Below, piece after piece: positions 24,383 to 35,732 of a DNA stretch of 36,113 nt. The position numbers and the translations under genes were made by a program. The notes below the pieces were generated by a model, which saw nothing but the letters and a program-made list of their open reading frames with translations, made no database searches and was not told the DNA's origin. The stretch lies in the NCBI RefSeq assembly GCF_008831285.2, contig NW_022205286.1, positions 1 through 36,113 on the forward strand, given 5' to 3'. Every line of letters starts with the position of its first letter. Within the stretch, counting starts at the first letter, position 1. The DNA is from Nymphaea colorata. Its lineage: Eukaryota; Streptophyta; Magnoliopsida; Nymphaeales; Nymphaeaceae.

Positions 24383-24682
24383 TCAAAGTTTGTTCTTGAA
24401 GATCGCCAATCCCTTCTCCCTGAGGCTATTCTCCCACCCTTAGAATTCCTTATCGTAGAGGGCCTGCAGTCTAGTTGACCGTTTGATGACAAGTTCCCTC
24501 CTTCCGAACTCCAATTCCTTTTCGATCAATTTACGTTATTATATAAGTCTCCTAGCGCCTTCATATTTGGTCTTGGTCTCGAACCAGTTGGTCGACCTTG
24601 AGATGCCTTCCAATTTCTTGGAGTACTGTTCGGCCTCGTTGTATTTCTGGTTCACCTTTATTCCTTTTTCTATGACGTTCAT
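24383..24682 (-). CDS. CFAP141-like microtubule inner protein
   Basis: 99 aa, intact and intron-free, ATG 24682 to TGA 24383-24385. It is a single helical protein: a first part with WFETKTKYEGARRLI, then LEFGRRELVIKRSTRLQALY and EFEGWENSLREKGLAIFK. Human CFAP141 (C1orf189) is 101 aa with the same run of an Arg/Leu-rich helix, an L..L(Y/F)..E motif and a C-terminal Glu-Leu...Gly-(L/K)-A. CFAP141 lies inside ciliary doublet microtubules. The length and pattern agree; the call needs a profile search. The next gene starts 42 bases away. Confidence 0.5.
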
Positions 24683-24724
24683 TGTAAGTTATAAATATGA
24701 TTATGGCGAATAGGGGAGGGATTA

Positions 24725-25380
24725 TCATTCCTTGTTCAGCTATTAACGAATGGAGATCAAATTGTCCAGAAGAATGGCCTATTGCTCAAGGATACAGTGG
24801 ACTTTTTATATATTGTTATTTTACTGGATTCGGGTATACTATTCAGTGATGTATTTCTCGAAAATGAAGATTTCCTATGGGACTTGGGTGATCGGTTGAG
24901 AATTTAATTATTTTAATAATTAAACAGTGTAAGTTAAGTCACTTATCCTCATAGCTTGATGATCCACCGTTTTGAGAAGTTCTGCCTTTTTGGTCGCAAG
25001 CATGATTCTCTTATTATCGATTTCGGTCTTTTTTTCATTGCGCATGCACTCTAATCTAGATTTCAGTTCATCTAATTCTGCTTTCTTTTTATTGATTAGA
25101 TACTCCTTTGATTGGTTCTAATGGAAAAGAGAACTTGCCTTCTTCAATACAGCTATGTATTTTTTGTTTTTCAATGCTAGTCTCTATGCATTTTATGGTG
25201 GATTCTCTCCGTCCTCCTCTGAGGATATTCCATAGTCAGAGTAGATATATGGTTCCTTGTATTATTAGTTTTATCCTTTTTCGATGCGCTTTTATCCGGA
25301 GGCGATATTCTGAAGGCTTCCTTCATGCTATGGTTTGCCTTTGCCGTTTTCGCTTTGCTACTCATCTTAATGAACTCCAT
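24725..25380 (-). CDS. Coiled-coil protein of unknown function
   Basis: About 218 aa. It starts at ATG 25380 (MEFIKMSSKAKTAK; MSSKAK at 25365 is an alternative). A basic, disordered first 60 residues ends in an acidic patch (SSEEDGENPP) after one frame slip near 25250. The rest is a Lys/Glu-rich coiled coil (KKAELDELKSRLECMRNEKK, then KRIMLATKKAELLKTV), ending LDNLISIR before TGA 24725-24727. An AT-rich patch near 24895-24935 reads through as Gln/Leu/Glu and could hide an intron. No family is recognised; the position beside two probable ciliary genes is the only hint. Confidence 0.6.
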
Positions 25381-25479
25381 TTTAGTCCATTTTTAGGCAA
25401 GTTTATAAAATTTATCTTTATATTAAGAAGACACAGAATACATCAAATTGTTTCCTGATTTTCATGAATATACAATTTA

Positions 25480-26295
25480 TCAAGATTTCCTCCATTCTCT
25501 CCTCATCTTCCTGAGAAGCTCAAAACACTCGTTTTTATTATTTGTCTTCAACAGTTATGCATATTTCTGATAATTCAAGAAAGGGTTGGTCATCTTCTCC
25601 TACAGGATAGATGTGGGAATCAAACAATCTTCAAGCTATTTGCTTTTTTGTTTGAATTGCTGTATCTTCTGATCGACGAAGGCATTCTTTTCAAGAGCGT
25701 ATGCGAATTCCAAATCATCCAATTTCACCTTATTTTCGGGGAAGAGATAAGTTTCCCTCGGGAAATACTGTATCTTGGCCAAGGTGTCCATGTAATCCTT
25801 AGATTTCACTTCGCTTTTAGTGTCGATCGAGCTATGTAAATTCATCCATACCAAACAGACAGTGCGCCTCCAACAAACAGGACTGGAAATTTGGTGGAAG
25901 TGGGAGTTATATGGGTGGCAGCGATCAAATTGAAGTCCTTACGATACCCTGCAGCAGCAATAAAGCATATCGAGAGCTCTCCGACCAATAGTGGCTTCAA
26001 TTCTCCCTGTTTTTATGGAACGATCAGCTATTAGTTGAAAAATTTCTGGACATTACTATTGGTGTGGGAGAATGTATGGGTCAATTTGCATTCAAACTGC
26101 TTCTGTATGTTAGAGACGTGTTCTTTGATGGATTGCGGATCCTCAGGAGAAGGTAGTATGATCAATGAAGACGTCGCAGGGTCTTTTATCAGATAGGCTC
26201 AATCAAAGTTTAATACTTAAGGTGTTCTTATGGGCTATCTTGAATATTAGAGGAAGGATTGTGTGCTTTGCTACTGAGTATTGAGAAGACGCCAT
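25480..26295 (-). CDS. Unknown protein, possibly mitochondrial
   Basis: 258 aa, intact after introns of 19 nt (26198-26216) and 20 nt (25832-25851). It starts MASSQYSVAKHTILPLIFKI, an N-terminus with basic and hydrophobic residues and few acids that could be a mitochondrial presequence. Next is a soluble part (LPSPEDPQSIKEHVSNIQKQ), a single hydrophobic segment (TKFPVLFVGGALSV) and a long charged helical C-terminus (FAYALEKNAFVDQKIQQFKQ) ending REWRKS before TGA 25480-25482. One membrane anchor plus a helical stalk recalls subunit-b-like proteins of ATP synthase, but no motif proves this. Confidence 0.6.
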
Positions 26296-26436
26296 TTTCT
26301 CAAATAAAATATCAAGATAAATACCTGAATTATAGTCATCAAGATATGAAAAAATATCCCAACCATAAAAATGGGATTTTTGGTATATGAAATCTGAGAT
26401 TTTTATGGCTGATTATTTAGGGATTTAATCTGTCAG

Positions 26437-27262
26437 ATGAGTATAGTTTAACAATAATTATCAATGAAAGCCCAAACGTTATAAAGGTAGAAGAATCATG
26501 AAACCCCAGCGATAAAAAGGAAGACTCCAGCTCCTTCCGATAACTAAAAATCATAAACCAACTAAACATACTACTAGCAGCCCACCCTACGGACCAAAAT
26601 ATATTCCTTTCAAGACCTGCCACACGAATCACTGAACTAATTCTGCACGCAGGTCCAATAAATCCATGCACTTCTGAATGTATCGTATCACCTATTTAGA
26701 TTGGAAAGAAAATTACAGATCCAAATATACTCATGCTCAATAGCACTCAAAAGGAAATGGTCGAAATGATCATCGATAATAATAAGCATTCCCTCGATTA
26801 AAAATCCAAATATTTGACGCAGAGAGCAGGGAAGTATATAAAGCTTCTGTGGAAAAGCGAAAAATTTAACGATTCACTCATACAAGCCCCGCCAAGGTAG
26901 AAAAGACGTAGCCGCATTACGCAAGTCCAATCCACAACTTCAAAAGACCTAAAGTTACAACAAATGCATCGCTGAGTCCCATTTCAAACCAAGAAAGCCG
27001 GTCAATCGGCAAAAACCGCTTTCACAAAATCGACCAAAACTCAAAATACAGCACAAACCCAGCCACTTCAAGAGCAAAGCGTATGCACTCGTAAGATCAA
27101 AAGTTTTCGAATGTTAGGCTGGGCAAATATGAAAGTAAGAGTAAAGGAAAAGATAGGTAAAAATCATTTGAAATTGATTTGACAAAGAATATCGCATGGA
27201 GGACCATGAACACCACCAAAAACTTCGATAACATGCTCAAGATACTAAAGAAGTAGCAATGA
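26437..27262 (+). CDS. Unknown Lys/Ser/Asn-rich protein
   Basis: About 268 aa. It starts MSIVQQQLSMKAQTL at 26437. A polar region is followed by FQDLPHESLNQFCTQVQ and a 20-nt intron (26680-26699) leading to IGKKITDPNILML and KEMVEMIIDNNKHSLDEKS. After one single-base gap near 26880 the frame runs through a Ser/Arg/Asn-rich stretch to TWRTM-like residues and ends DNMLKILKKEQ before TGA 27260-27262. It is likely a disordered scaffold protein; no family recognised. The stop faces that of the next gene 61 bases away. Confidence 0.6.
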
Positions 27263-27323
27263 TTTTTTCTTATTGGTAAAGATACATATAGATTATTCAA
27301 ACTATAGAATAAAAAAGCCATTA

Positions 27324-28439
27324 TCACTGTCTTGAGGACCTATTGCTCATCTGCTTCATTCCAAAAGTATGGTTCTTCTTACGTATCACATCCATTTATT
27401 CTTCATCTATCTCCAAATGCACTCGTGACTACTATCTTAGAGGAATCTGCATGCTGCTTGTGTTATTGGACTATGGACTATTGCTCATATTTCCAATAGC
27501 TTACGTATAATTCTAGATTATTTCTTCGTAAAGCTTTTTTATCTATTGCATGGAGCTTTATTTTTCAGTTATTTAATGCCTCAATTAACGGATTTTTTAA
27601 TTATTGCGTTTCTTGATAACTGAACTCCTAGGATCAATGTCAATACTGATTCCGTTTTCATATATAGAAACCTACAATGGCTTTCAGACCTTGCTGACCT
27701 TCCCTGTATCACCTCTATTGATAATCTTTGATAAAAGACATATGATATTAGTGTATGCCTCCTTTAGCTGAGGATTGTACTATTTTATCTTCTATTGGTG
27801 GATTCGATTTATGTATCTCGCTTGATCGTTGTTGTGGATTTCCTTAAGGAGATAGTGAATATACAGCCGAAGCCTGCTATGATTTGTGAGCACGTTTGCT
27901 AACAATTATGCAGGATTCTTGGATATTATCCATTAGAAGTCAAAATTCTCCTCATTCGCTGGCCTTTATCTCATAGGCTATTCCACTAAGCTTCGATACA
28001 GTCTTACCGCATGACAATTTTTGTATTAGATCTCATTTATTTCTTAAAGCTGGATAATAGGGGTCTTCATTTCCTCCTTCATGCTGACATCTAAATTTTT
28101 TTTGAGGATAGGAGTTTAAAATTTATTTCCATTCATTTCTTGCTCAACAGTTGCTGGCTTTGCCAATCTTTAGTTTTTTTCATTTTTTTGCGATTTAAAA
28201 GATTTATTCAAGATGTCCAGTGTATTCCTATCGATATCCTCTTTGTCGACCGTATATATCGACCTAACTTAGCTTTGGTTAAGCGAGCCTATTGATATCT
28301 TATCATTCTGCTTTTCCCTGCCGGGGTTAATAGAGATTAGGGGCGGGATTTTATCATCGTACCACAAGGATTGCGTATGGTTGCTCCTCTAAGTGGAGTT
28401 CTTGAACTTAGAGAGCTCCGGGGGAGGACGGTAAGCCAT
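27324..28439 (-). CDS. Unknown protein, 365 aa
   Basis: One frame from ATG 28439 (MAYRPPPELSKFKNST) to TGA 27324-27326 (ending MSNRSSRQ). The first 150 residues are polar with Lys/Asn/Glu-rich runs. A helical middle reads ELLANVLTNHSRLRLYIHYL and KEAYTNIICLLSKII, and the last part is Arg/Gln/Glu-rich. An in-frame TGA occurs at 27684-27686. It disappears if an 18-nt intron (27672-27689, GTCTGA...TTGTAG) is spliced out. That intron would be unusual in starting GTC, since all others here start GTA. No family is recognised. Confidence 0.65.
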
Positions 28440-28500
28440 TTGATTGTTATATTAGCGAATTAAGATTATGATTATAATGGGTGAGTAATCAGGGTGCCTA

Positions 28501-29733
28501 TCAGAGATGCTAAAATTAGTCTTAGTCGTCCAATCTGATCTTCATCTTCTTGTAACGCCGCGAAGAGTCCTAGAATTCGACCTCGCCCGGTCGGTAGTGC
28601 ACTTGCTTCTCATATTTTTCAAGTAATTACTTGTTTTTCTGGAGGGCCTTTTACTATAAAACTTTCCAAAAACCGGACTATGGGATTTCGTACTCTCCTT
28701 TTTTCAAGTAATCAAAGATGGGTGAAAATTTGGGCGGTTATATGAGCCATTCAGGAACGTTATCGATTGGATAAATATGACTTTCATTGTAATTGACAAA
28801 AAGCTCCTACTTATGCTCGATTTCTTTTACTGAAAATATACCGAATAGAGTGATATCTTTTTTGCTGTTGGTGTAGTCTTCATATGGCAAGTATCTCAGT
28901 AGGTATTTAGGAAAGTAGTCGATTTTAATGTTCATCTAACTGAAGATAACATTTGCCTAATAGCCTGGAGGAGGGTGGTTTATCATATGTCCAAACGCAT
29001 ATGGGTTGTGGAATGTAGCATCAACTTTCTGAACTGAAGGGTCTGTACTCACACCAATCGCTGATGGGCTACGCTTGACGGAGATGTCTCCTAGTTCGAG
29101 GATTTTACCAGTTGGGAAGTGGATGTGCTGAGGGTCTCGATGGTATTATTTCCTTTGTTTGATCGATACGCTTTTGAAGTCATTAAAGTTTCCGAATATC
29201 TTGCCTGGAACAAGCCCCAAGAACTCCCCCGGACCTACGCTCCTTTTGCGTTATGGGCAGATAAGATATGTGCCTCTCCCGCCAGCGATATGCTCGACCT
29301 GGCTTTAACGAATGATGGGCTGGAATCCCAAGTCGTGCCTAAGTTCAGCAAGATGCATTCCCCACAGTGATTGATAGACTGAGCTGTACTTCTTAAGATC
29401 CCAAATTGGAAATTTATCGGGGTCAACCAGGGCAGTACTATTCTGGTTCTTTACCGCATCGACGATCATCTACCTGCCTCTACTGTACCGATGCAGATGG
29501 GAAAAGTGGTGAAAGATGCCCTATATGTGATAGTTGTTCGCATATTTCGACTGCTAGGCTATGGTCATGTTCAATATCAGTTCTCGCAGGTTTGAAAAGC
29601 TTTAGGACGGGTTATGCCTGAGCGCTGAAAGGAATGCGCTGCGGTATACTGAATCTTAGAATGATTTGGCAAAGGCGTTCTTCTCGAGCCACTTAGAAAC
29701 TATGCCAATTTCATTGTAAAAATATCTCCTCAT
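28501..29733 (-). CDS. SETD9-like SET-domain protein
   Basis: 410 aa in a single intact frame without introns, ATG 29733 to TGA 28501-28503. The N-terminal helical half is unremarkable (KEYSSVYQSLWGMHLAELRH-like segment at about residues 110-130). A SET domain follows: GGRGTYLICP with GEFLGLVPG, then HNPYAFGHMINHPPPGYQAN, FPKYLLRYLPY, and the closing IEHKEELFVNYNE. The NP-G-INH...ANV spacing and the FP..L..YLP segment match human SETD9. The NHSC of active SET enzymes is NHPP here. The C-terminal 80 residues are charged and end RYKKMKIRLDDEDEFEHL. A role as a lysine methyltransferase is inferred from the family. Confidence 0.72.
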
Positions 29734-29921
29734 TAATTATCATTATTATAATTATAAACCCAATCCCGACATACACTTGACAGTTAACTCCAATACACAC
29801 CATAATCAAATAGCCAAGAGTTGTATTTTGCATCTTAGATGCGGTTTTTAAGTAGTTTTTATTATCCATGTTTAAAATGATCGGAATTCATCGATTTTTA
29901 TAATTATTGTGCAATTTGAAT

Positions 29922-32475
29922 ATGGAGAACTAACGTAGCTCTGCTCGCCAAAACTCAAATGCAAGGGTCCTCCAGAACATCACAAATAAAATTAAGGTCA
30001 AAAACTCGCGTAAGACATAAATCAACAATACCGAAGTCGAGCTCTTTGAGAACCTAGAGCAGAGAAATTTATCGAGGTTTACCTCGCCTCTCAAGGACAT
30101 CGAATCTGACTATCAGCCCGCCAACTTCAGCAAGGCTGTTTAATATAAACTTAAAAGATCATACTGCATCAAAAATCCCAATGGGTCTTACGTATGCACA
30201 TCATAACCTAGAGAAAAATCCAACTGTTGGAGGACACGAAGACCTTGAAGTACTTTGGACTTGGCCCTTACTTTTACGTCTAATTCATGCGGAGAATCTG
30301 TTGGCTATTTCTTTTTCTTTCGATAATTGAGTGTATCAGAATTTATATAAATTCGAAAAGCTCTGGCCTTGCTGACTATAGCGTTTCCTTTTCGACTTAC
30401 TTGATACCAACCACCTTGGGTATTCGATCATCTATATAGGAAACTTTAATATGAATGCAGTATCAAGCTATGATGCCTATATCGTATCCTTAGCACCTGC
30501 CTTAGTCTTTTTGCTTCTGGTAGGGTTCTACCTTTGCTGGAAATATCATTTCTACTCTGAGATTGAAAAATAGGACGAAAGCATCAGCAACATAAAGCCT
30601 GAAAAATTTTGCTTTAAAGTTGTGAGCACGGATGACAAAGATTTGATGAACGAAGAGAATCTAACCAAAATATTTGAAAACTTTGGCCCCATCCATGAAA
30701 TCTCCATCATCAAAAGGCACACGAACAAGCTGGAATATTTCTAATAGCTCTAAAAGATATAATAGTGCATCAGGCAATACGAGCTCGAACTCACCTTAGG
30801 CGAGGGCAACCCTGAGGAACTGCAATAATACAAAAAAGAAAAGCAAGCATTGATGAACTAAATCAAGAATATCAGCATTTAGCAGTAGGTAAAGTGCGCA
30901 TACATTCACTTCTAGTACGAGAAATCCAAAGTGGAATGCCTGAGCTACTTCAACAAGCGCTACCTCTTCTAAACTTGCTGCCACGGTTTCGTCAGGAACT
31001 GTTGCTGCTGTTGCCTGCCCAACCTCCCCAAAAAACTCAAACTTAACGGCAAGCATGATATCCTTATCAAGGAGGAGTAGGTGCCTGCGCCTGAAGATAT
31101 CAACTGGTAGAGCAACTAGCTAGGCTCAGGCAGCAAACTGTGCAGATACCTATTTGCCTTCTTCGTCATCATCGTCTTTCTCGCCCTCAGCTGCACCATC
31201 ATCGGCATTTGCACCATCTACATATCTACTCACTCCTCCAACTGCGACTCTGTTACCATTCCTCCAAATCTAGCCGCAGCTCAATTAGTCGCTAATGATA
31301 CCAATACCAAGCTGTGCTACTGCAATGCCAACCTGCTCGCCTCGCTCACTGATCAATCCATCAAGAGCTTTTGTAGGTAGGAACTGTAAAGTCTATACAT
31401 TTAGCAGGGAGTCCAATATATCATTATCCTTGCGTCATCAGTGACCAACTTTTTGTTTGGACTAATTGTCGACAAGATTATCAACTGCACTCGTCCCATC
31501 TCCTAGTCTCAAAGCTTAAAAATAAAGAAACTAGTCTACACCCTTTTCCTCATCTTCAATACTATCTTCTTGCCGATTCTGCTGTACTCAGATATTTTCG
31601 GTTTTAAATCCTCCTCATATTTCTCATTCATTTCCCTTATCTCTTCTGGCCTGAGCTCCTTCCTGAATATCAGCAACCTTCAATTCTACTTAGACTACAA
31701 CCCCATCTGGTACAGAAACGTCTCTCCGATGTTCACCAACTTCATGGTGTTCGATCTGCTAATGGTCTGGGTCATGTTTATCGTCTCCAAGTTTAGAGCA
31801 AGCTATATCGGCCTCAGCATGCAGGAACACAAGATACTGCAGAAGCACATGAATGAAGAAATTATCACTTTTGAGTTTTCGCCCTATAAGGAGTACTCTG
31901 CCTTCATAATGATACTGTTCATGAGCGTGTTCTTAAGCCCTGGCATTCCAGTCCTTATTCCCCTTGCCCTGCTAAACCTCTTGTCCCGCTACATTACAAA
32001 TAGGTCGCTAATCCAAAAGGACTCAACCAGGGTGGATGGCCTTGGCATTCTCTTCAACTAATTGCCTCATACTCTCCTTCCGATCCTGCTGATTTTAGCC
32101 AGTCTGAATGGGTGCTGGATGCTGACCGCCAACAGCCAAATCTATCCGAACATCCTTCCATTCAATATCAACATACTCAGCATAAATAAATGGTTCATTA
32201 TGACGAGGGAGCTCTACCTTCCCTTCTACTTCTTCATCGCCCTATTCGTAGTGGGATAGTATATATTCTATCACACAATTATTAGGTTCTGCTCGTGCAT
32301 CAGCAATAGTTGCTTTTAGAAAAAAAGGACAGTCCATCCTTCTTAGACCAAAACCTTCACGGAGCATAAAAAGGGAATGAACATTCTAACTTCCTACAAC
32401 ATAAAGAGTAACGATAAAATGCGTAACGCAGTCACCAGGATGGAGGCATACATAAAAAAGAATTCAAACAAATGA
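29922..32475 (+). CDS. OSCA/TMEM63-like (DUF221) cation channel 1
   Basis: 837 aa, intact after two 20-nt introns (30192-30211 and 30420-30439). A soluble N-terminus is followed by hydrophobic segment 1 (CWLFLFLSIIE) and segment 2 (APALVFLLLVGFYLCW). A cytosolic RRM-like block comes next (EKFCFKVVSTDDKDLM, KIFENFGPIHEISIIK), then CCHGFVRNCCCCC and the family hallmark VPAPEDINWESNELG. Several more membrane helices follow (LFAFFVIIVFLAL, ILASSVTNFLFGLIV, YTLFLIFNTIFLPILL, FMVFDLLMVWVMFIV, LPHTLLPILLILASL). This is the layout of mechanically or osmotically gated OSCA/TMEM63 channels. ATG is at 29922, TGA at 32473-32475. It converges with a paralog. Confidence 0.8.
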
Positions 32476-32521
32476 TTTCAATAGGTTGATATGTAATGTG
32501 TTATCTTTGAATTTAATTAAA

Positions 32522-35500
32522 TCACATGTTTTCATGGTGTAGATTGACAGCACTTTCGTCCTTTACTGGTTGAGATCTCGCAGGTGGTGGTGCTAGTGGT
32601 GCTAGTCGCTGTCTTCTCCTTTCTTGTGCAGTTCTTATCTTCTGCTTGTAATAATCTCTCAACTGGACCTCCAACCTCAGCATTAGGCTGTTCTTGCTGA
32701 GGCCGTCTTTTTGGATGAAGTAATCATAGCTGGGCAAGCCGAGCAGGATGGTCCTCATACTCATAAACAAGTTATTATCCGCCTCGTATTGCGCCTATTT
32801 TTGCTTTAGTCTTAAGACGGTACTCTCCAGGATTTGACTGGCATTTGTCACTGAATAGTTAGTGGCTGCAAGTTATTATTGGTCCATTTTCGTGATGAAG
32901 GAATTGATGCCTCCTTCTTGCTTCTTCTTATACTTTTCTAGGTTGTACTCTGACACTTTGAGGAGACTGTCCAGTTGTAACTTCGAAAGAGTGTTCCAGA
33001 AGCTGATATCTTGGATGAAGACGCTATGATTCCCCATCAACACCTCTTCTTCCTTTTGCAGCAACAGTTCCTAAGAGTTGTCATCAAAGACCCGCAGAAG
33101 ATATCCAGAGCGAAATATGCAAGCATCAATGCCAGCAGACCGAGGTAGGGATACATGTAGATAGTTGTAATTATTGCGTTGATTCTTGAGTTCTTGGTGA
33201 TGTTTGGAGGGGGATTGGTAATGCTGCTATCATTGGCGATGAGGCTGGGCTCTGAGAGGAAGTAGCAAGTGAGGGCGAAATGCGATATCAAAGAAATATA
33301 GAGGACGTTGATGAAAAGCTTGTGGAGAGAAGTTGTGTAGTTCTTGGGGGTTTGGTAGAACTTGAAGATGAGCAGTTTGTCGGATAAGTAAAGAAGGAAT
33401 AAGGAGATGAGTGAAATAGGGATGAGTATGGGGACTACACCACAAAAGGAGAAAGTGATCAAGAAGGTAGCAATGAGGTAGGCATATCTTTCACCGATGG
33501 GGAAGATATCATCACTGTATAGTTCAAGATATTCTCTCTTGGTTTTGCTGGATGTTGCCATTCGATAGCACCTAGTATCCCAGCACTTCCTGAAGCACTT
33601 CAAGATAAACGACAAGATAAACTCAGCGATGGGAGTGGCGATGTTGAAGATGAGGGTCATCACTATGATGGTTCCTATGCTCTGGTACCAATCCGAAGTG
33701 AAATCATCGTACTTGCCCAGGAAGATGAAGCTGACCTAGTTTAAGTTGATTGACCCTCTGTAGTTGTAGTTCAGCAGGATCATAATCAGTCCCATGTTCA
33801 TCACCAAAGGAAGGCACGCTTGAGGGTGAAACTCAACTCCTCGTCTATAAGGAATTTGTGCTTCTAGAAATAGCTCATCCAGCGGAAAATATAAGATACT
33901 ATGACGTTGTAAAACACAATGCCCAAAGAGATCAGCAAGGGGACGACCAGATAGAGTCTGTATTGACGCTGCCAAGTCGAGCAGTAAGAACTACTCGACG
34001 AAGATAGGTCTAGTAGACTTTGACTCTTGCAGATGCAGGTGACGTAGTTGGGCTGAGAAAGCAAGCTGCTATCCACAATGTTGAGTTGGGCTGAGGTGTA
34101 AAGGACGTTGCAGTCGATACCGTAATTGTATTCATTGAAGAGCTGGCTCTGCTTGTACTGAATATAGCCGAATAATAAGTAACTGCCCACACAAATGGCG
34201 AGGGTGAAGATCCAACTGATGGTTATCCTCAACTTTCTCCAACTGTATTTGTTATCCCACTGGATCATATCTGGAATTGGCGCAGTGGATATCTCGTAAA
34301 GTTTGTTGCCCACTCGGATCTAATTCTTCGAGCAGCATCCCTCTTAGATCAGGCTCTTCACCATTCTCTTCTTGTTGACGCCGTCGAAAACAACCATAAG
34401 AGATATGTTGTCATCTGAGGAATCCTCTAGCTGGTACTTCTTGGTCTAGTATTCGAGGATAGTGCGGATCAGCTCACACAGCTTGTATTTATACTACTGG
34501 AACTTTTCATCACTGCCCTACTTCTAAAATATTTTTTGATGACACTCCAAAAAAGGCAGTTTTTTATTATCTGGATCCTTAAGATAGTATTCTCTGATAA
34601 GGTCGGTTACCTACTTAAAGACCTAGAACTTTTCCTTATAGAAGGCAAGTAATTTTTGATTTTCTGGGAAAGTGTAAGACACTATGGCTCGGGTGAGATC
34701 CTGAGTAGGGTATTGGGCTTTGATGGCCTTTATTAAATCTTAAAATTCTTGGTCTGCAGTCTTAGTGGTAAATCCATTGATTTTGATGGTAAAGTCATCA
34801 AGTGAAACTTGCGTCATTTTGAAGAAGGAAGTTTCGTCTTTTTCAGCTCCGATTTCACTCCTGAGGAAGAACAAGAACCAGAGGCAGAAGAAGAGGTCGA
34901 TCCCTATGACAAAGTATAAGTAGTATGCGCTTTTTTGCTTGATGGAGCCAATTTGGTAGTAGTTGTCCAGACATTAATAAGTATAGGCGACTGTTGTATA
35001 ATTTGTGCTGGCAATAAGCGGACTATAGGTCTGCGATATTGCGCACTCGGATTTGTCACTATTGCAACTCTTGGCTTGGTTAGCCAGCATATACTTTGAT
35101 GAGTTCGTGGATTGGTCGCCACTGTCCAGTTTCTTCTTTTAGTTACGGCAATTGTAGAGAGAGTTCAAGGATTAGGTGGACAAGACAGAGCTGAAAGCGT
35201 TGACCGTCCCCGACGGACACTTTAAATTGAATTTGGCAGAATAGACGCCGAGGTTACTGGTAATAAGACTGTATTGACACTTGTTGTGCTCAGAGGAGAA
35301 GGCTCCGTAGGTGGTAGAGAAGAGGAAGTTGGAGTAATTGTCAAGAGGACTGTTATTGTTCTGCAGGGAAACTTAGTAACATACCACGCAGGAGAGGACG
35401 GCCAGCATCGCCATCAAGGTATAGAAGATGTTCACGTGCTTCAGGAACTTGAAATAGAGGCAGATACTGAGGCCGAACTTCACGAACTCGCCGCTGGGGT

Positions 35501-35732
35501 TCGAGGCAGTGCAGCAGCAGAAGTAGCCGGGGGCCGAGCAGCAGGCCTAGCAGCACTAGTATTTGCGAATGCCATTGACGGGGTCATCCTTGTGAGGGTA
35601 TAATCGCTTCACGTGGTTCTTCTTGAAGTCGGTAAGCTCCTAGGGAGATAGGCCCTCTTCTTCGTCGATCTGCTTGATGCTGTTGAAAAAGATTTAGCTT
35701 ATTTCTATGGCCTACTCGTTGCTTTGATTCAT
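32522..35732 (-). CDS. OSCA/TMEM63-like cation channel 2
   Basis: About 1,070 aa. It has the same layout as its neighbour: a Cys-rich N-terminus (CCEACCSAPGYFCCC), helix 1 (NIFYTLMAMLAVLSCVV), a long loop with many Asn/Ser and Cys, helix 2 (YYLYFVIGIDLFFCLWFLFF), an RRM-like block (DDFTIKINGFTTK), the hallmark STAPIPDMIQWDN and then more helices. One frame slip lies near 33806. A second, near 33043, joins CCCKRKKR to a 170-residue tail with MGNHSVFIQDISFWNTL and coils, ending TGA 32522-32524. ATG is at 35732, but coding-like sequence continues upstream in frame. Its stop lies 47 bases from that of channel 1. Confidence 0.78.

Noticed and set aside
26417-26671. Minus-strand hydrophobic ORF of 84 codons
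   Set aside because: It overlaps a plus-strand frame with better codon content that joins a 20-nt intron and a downstream exon.
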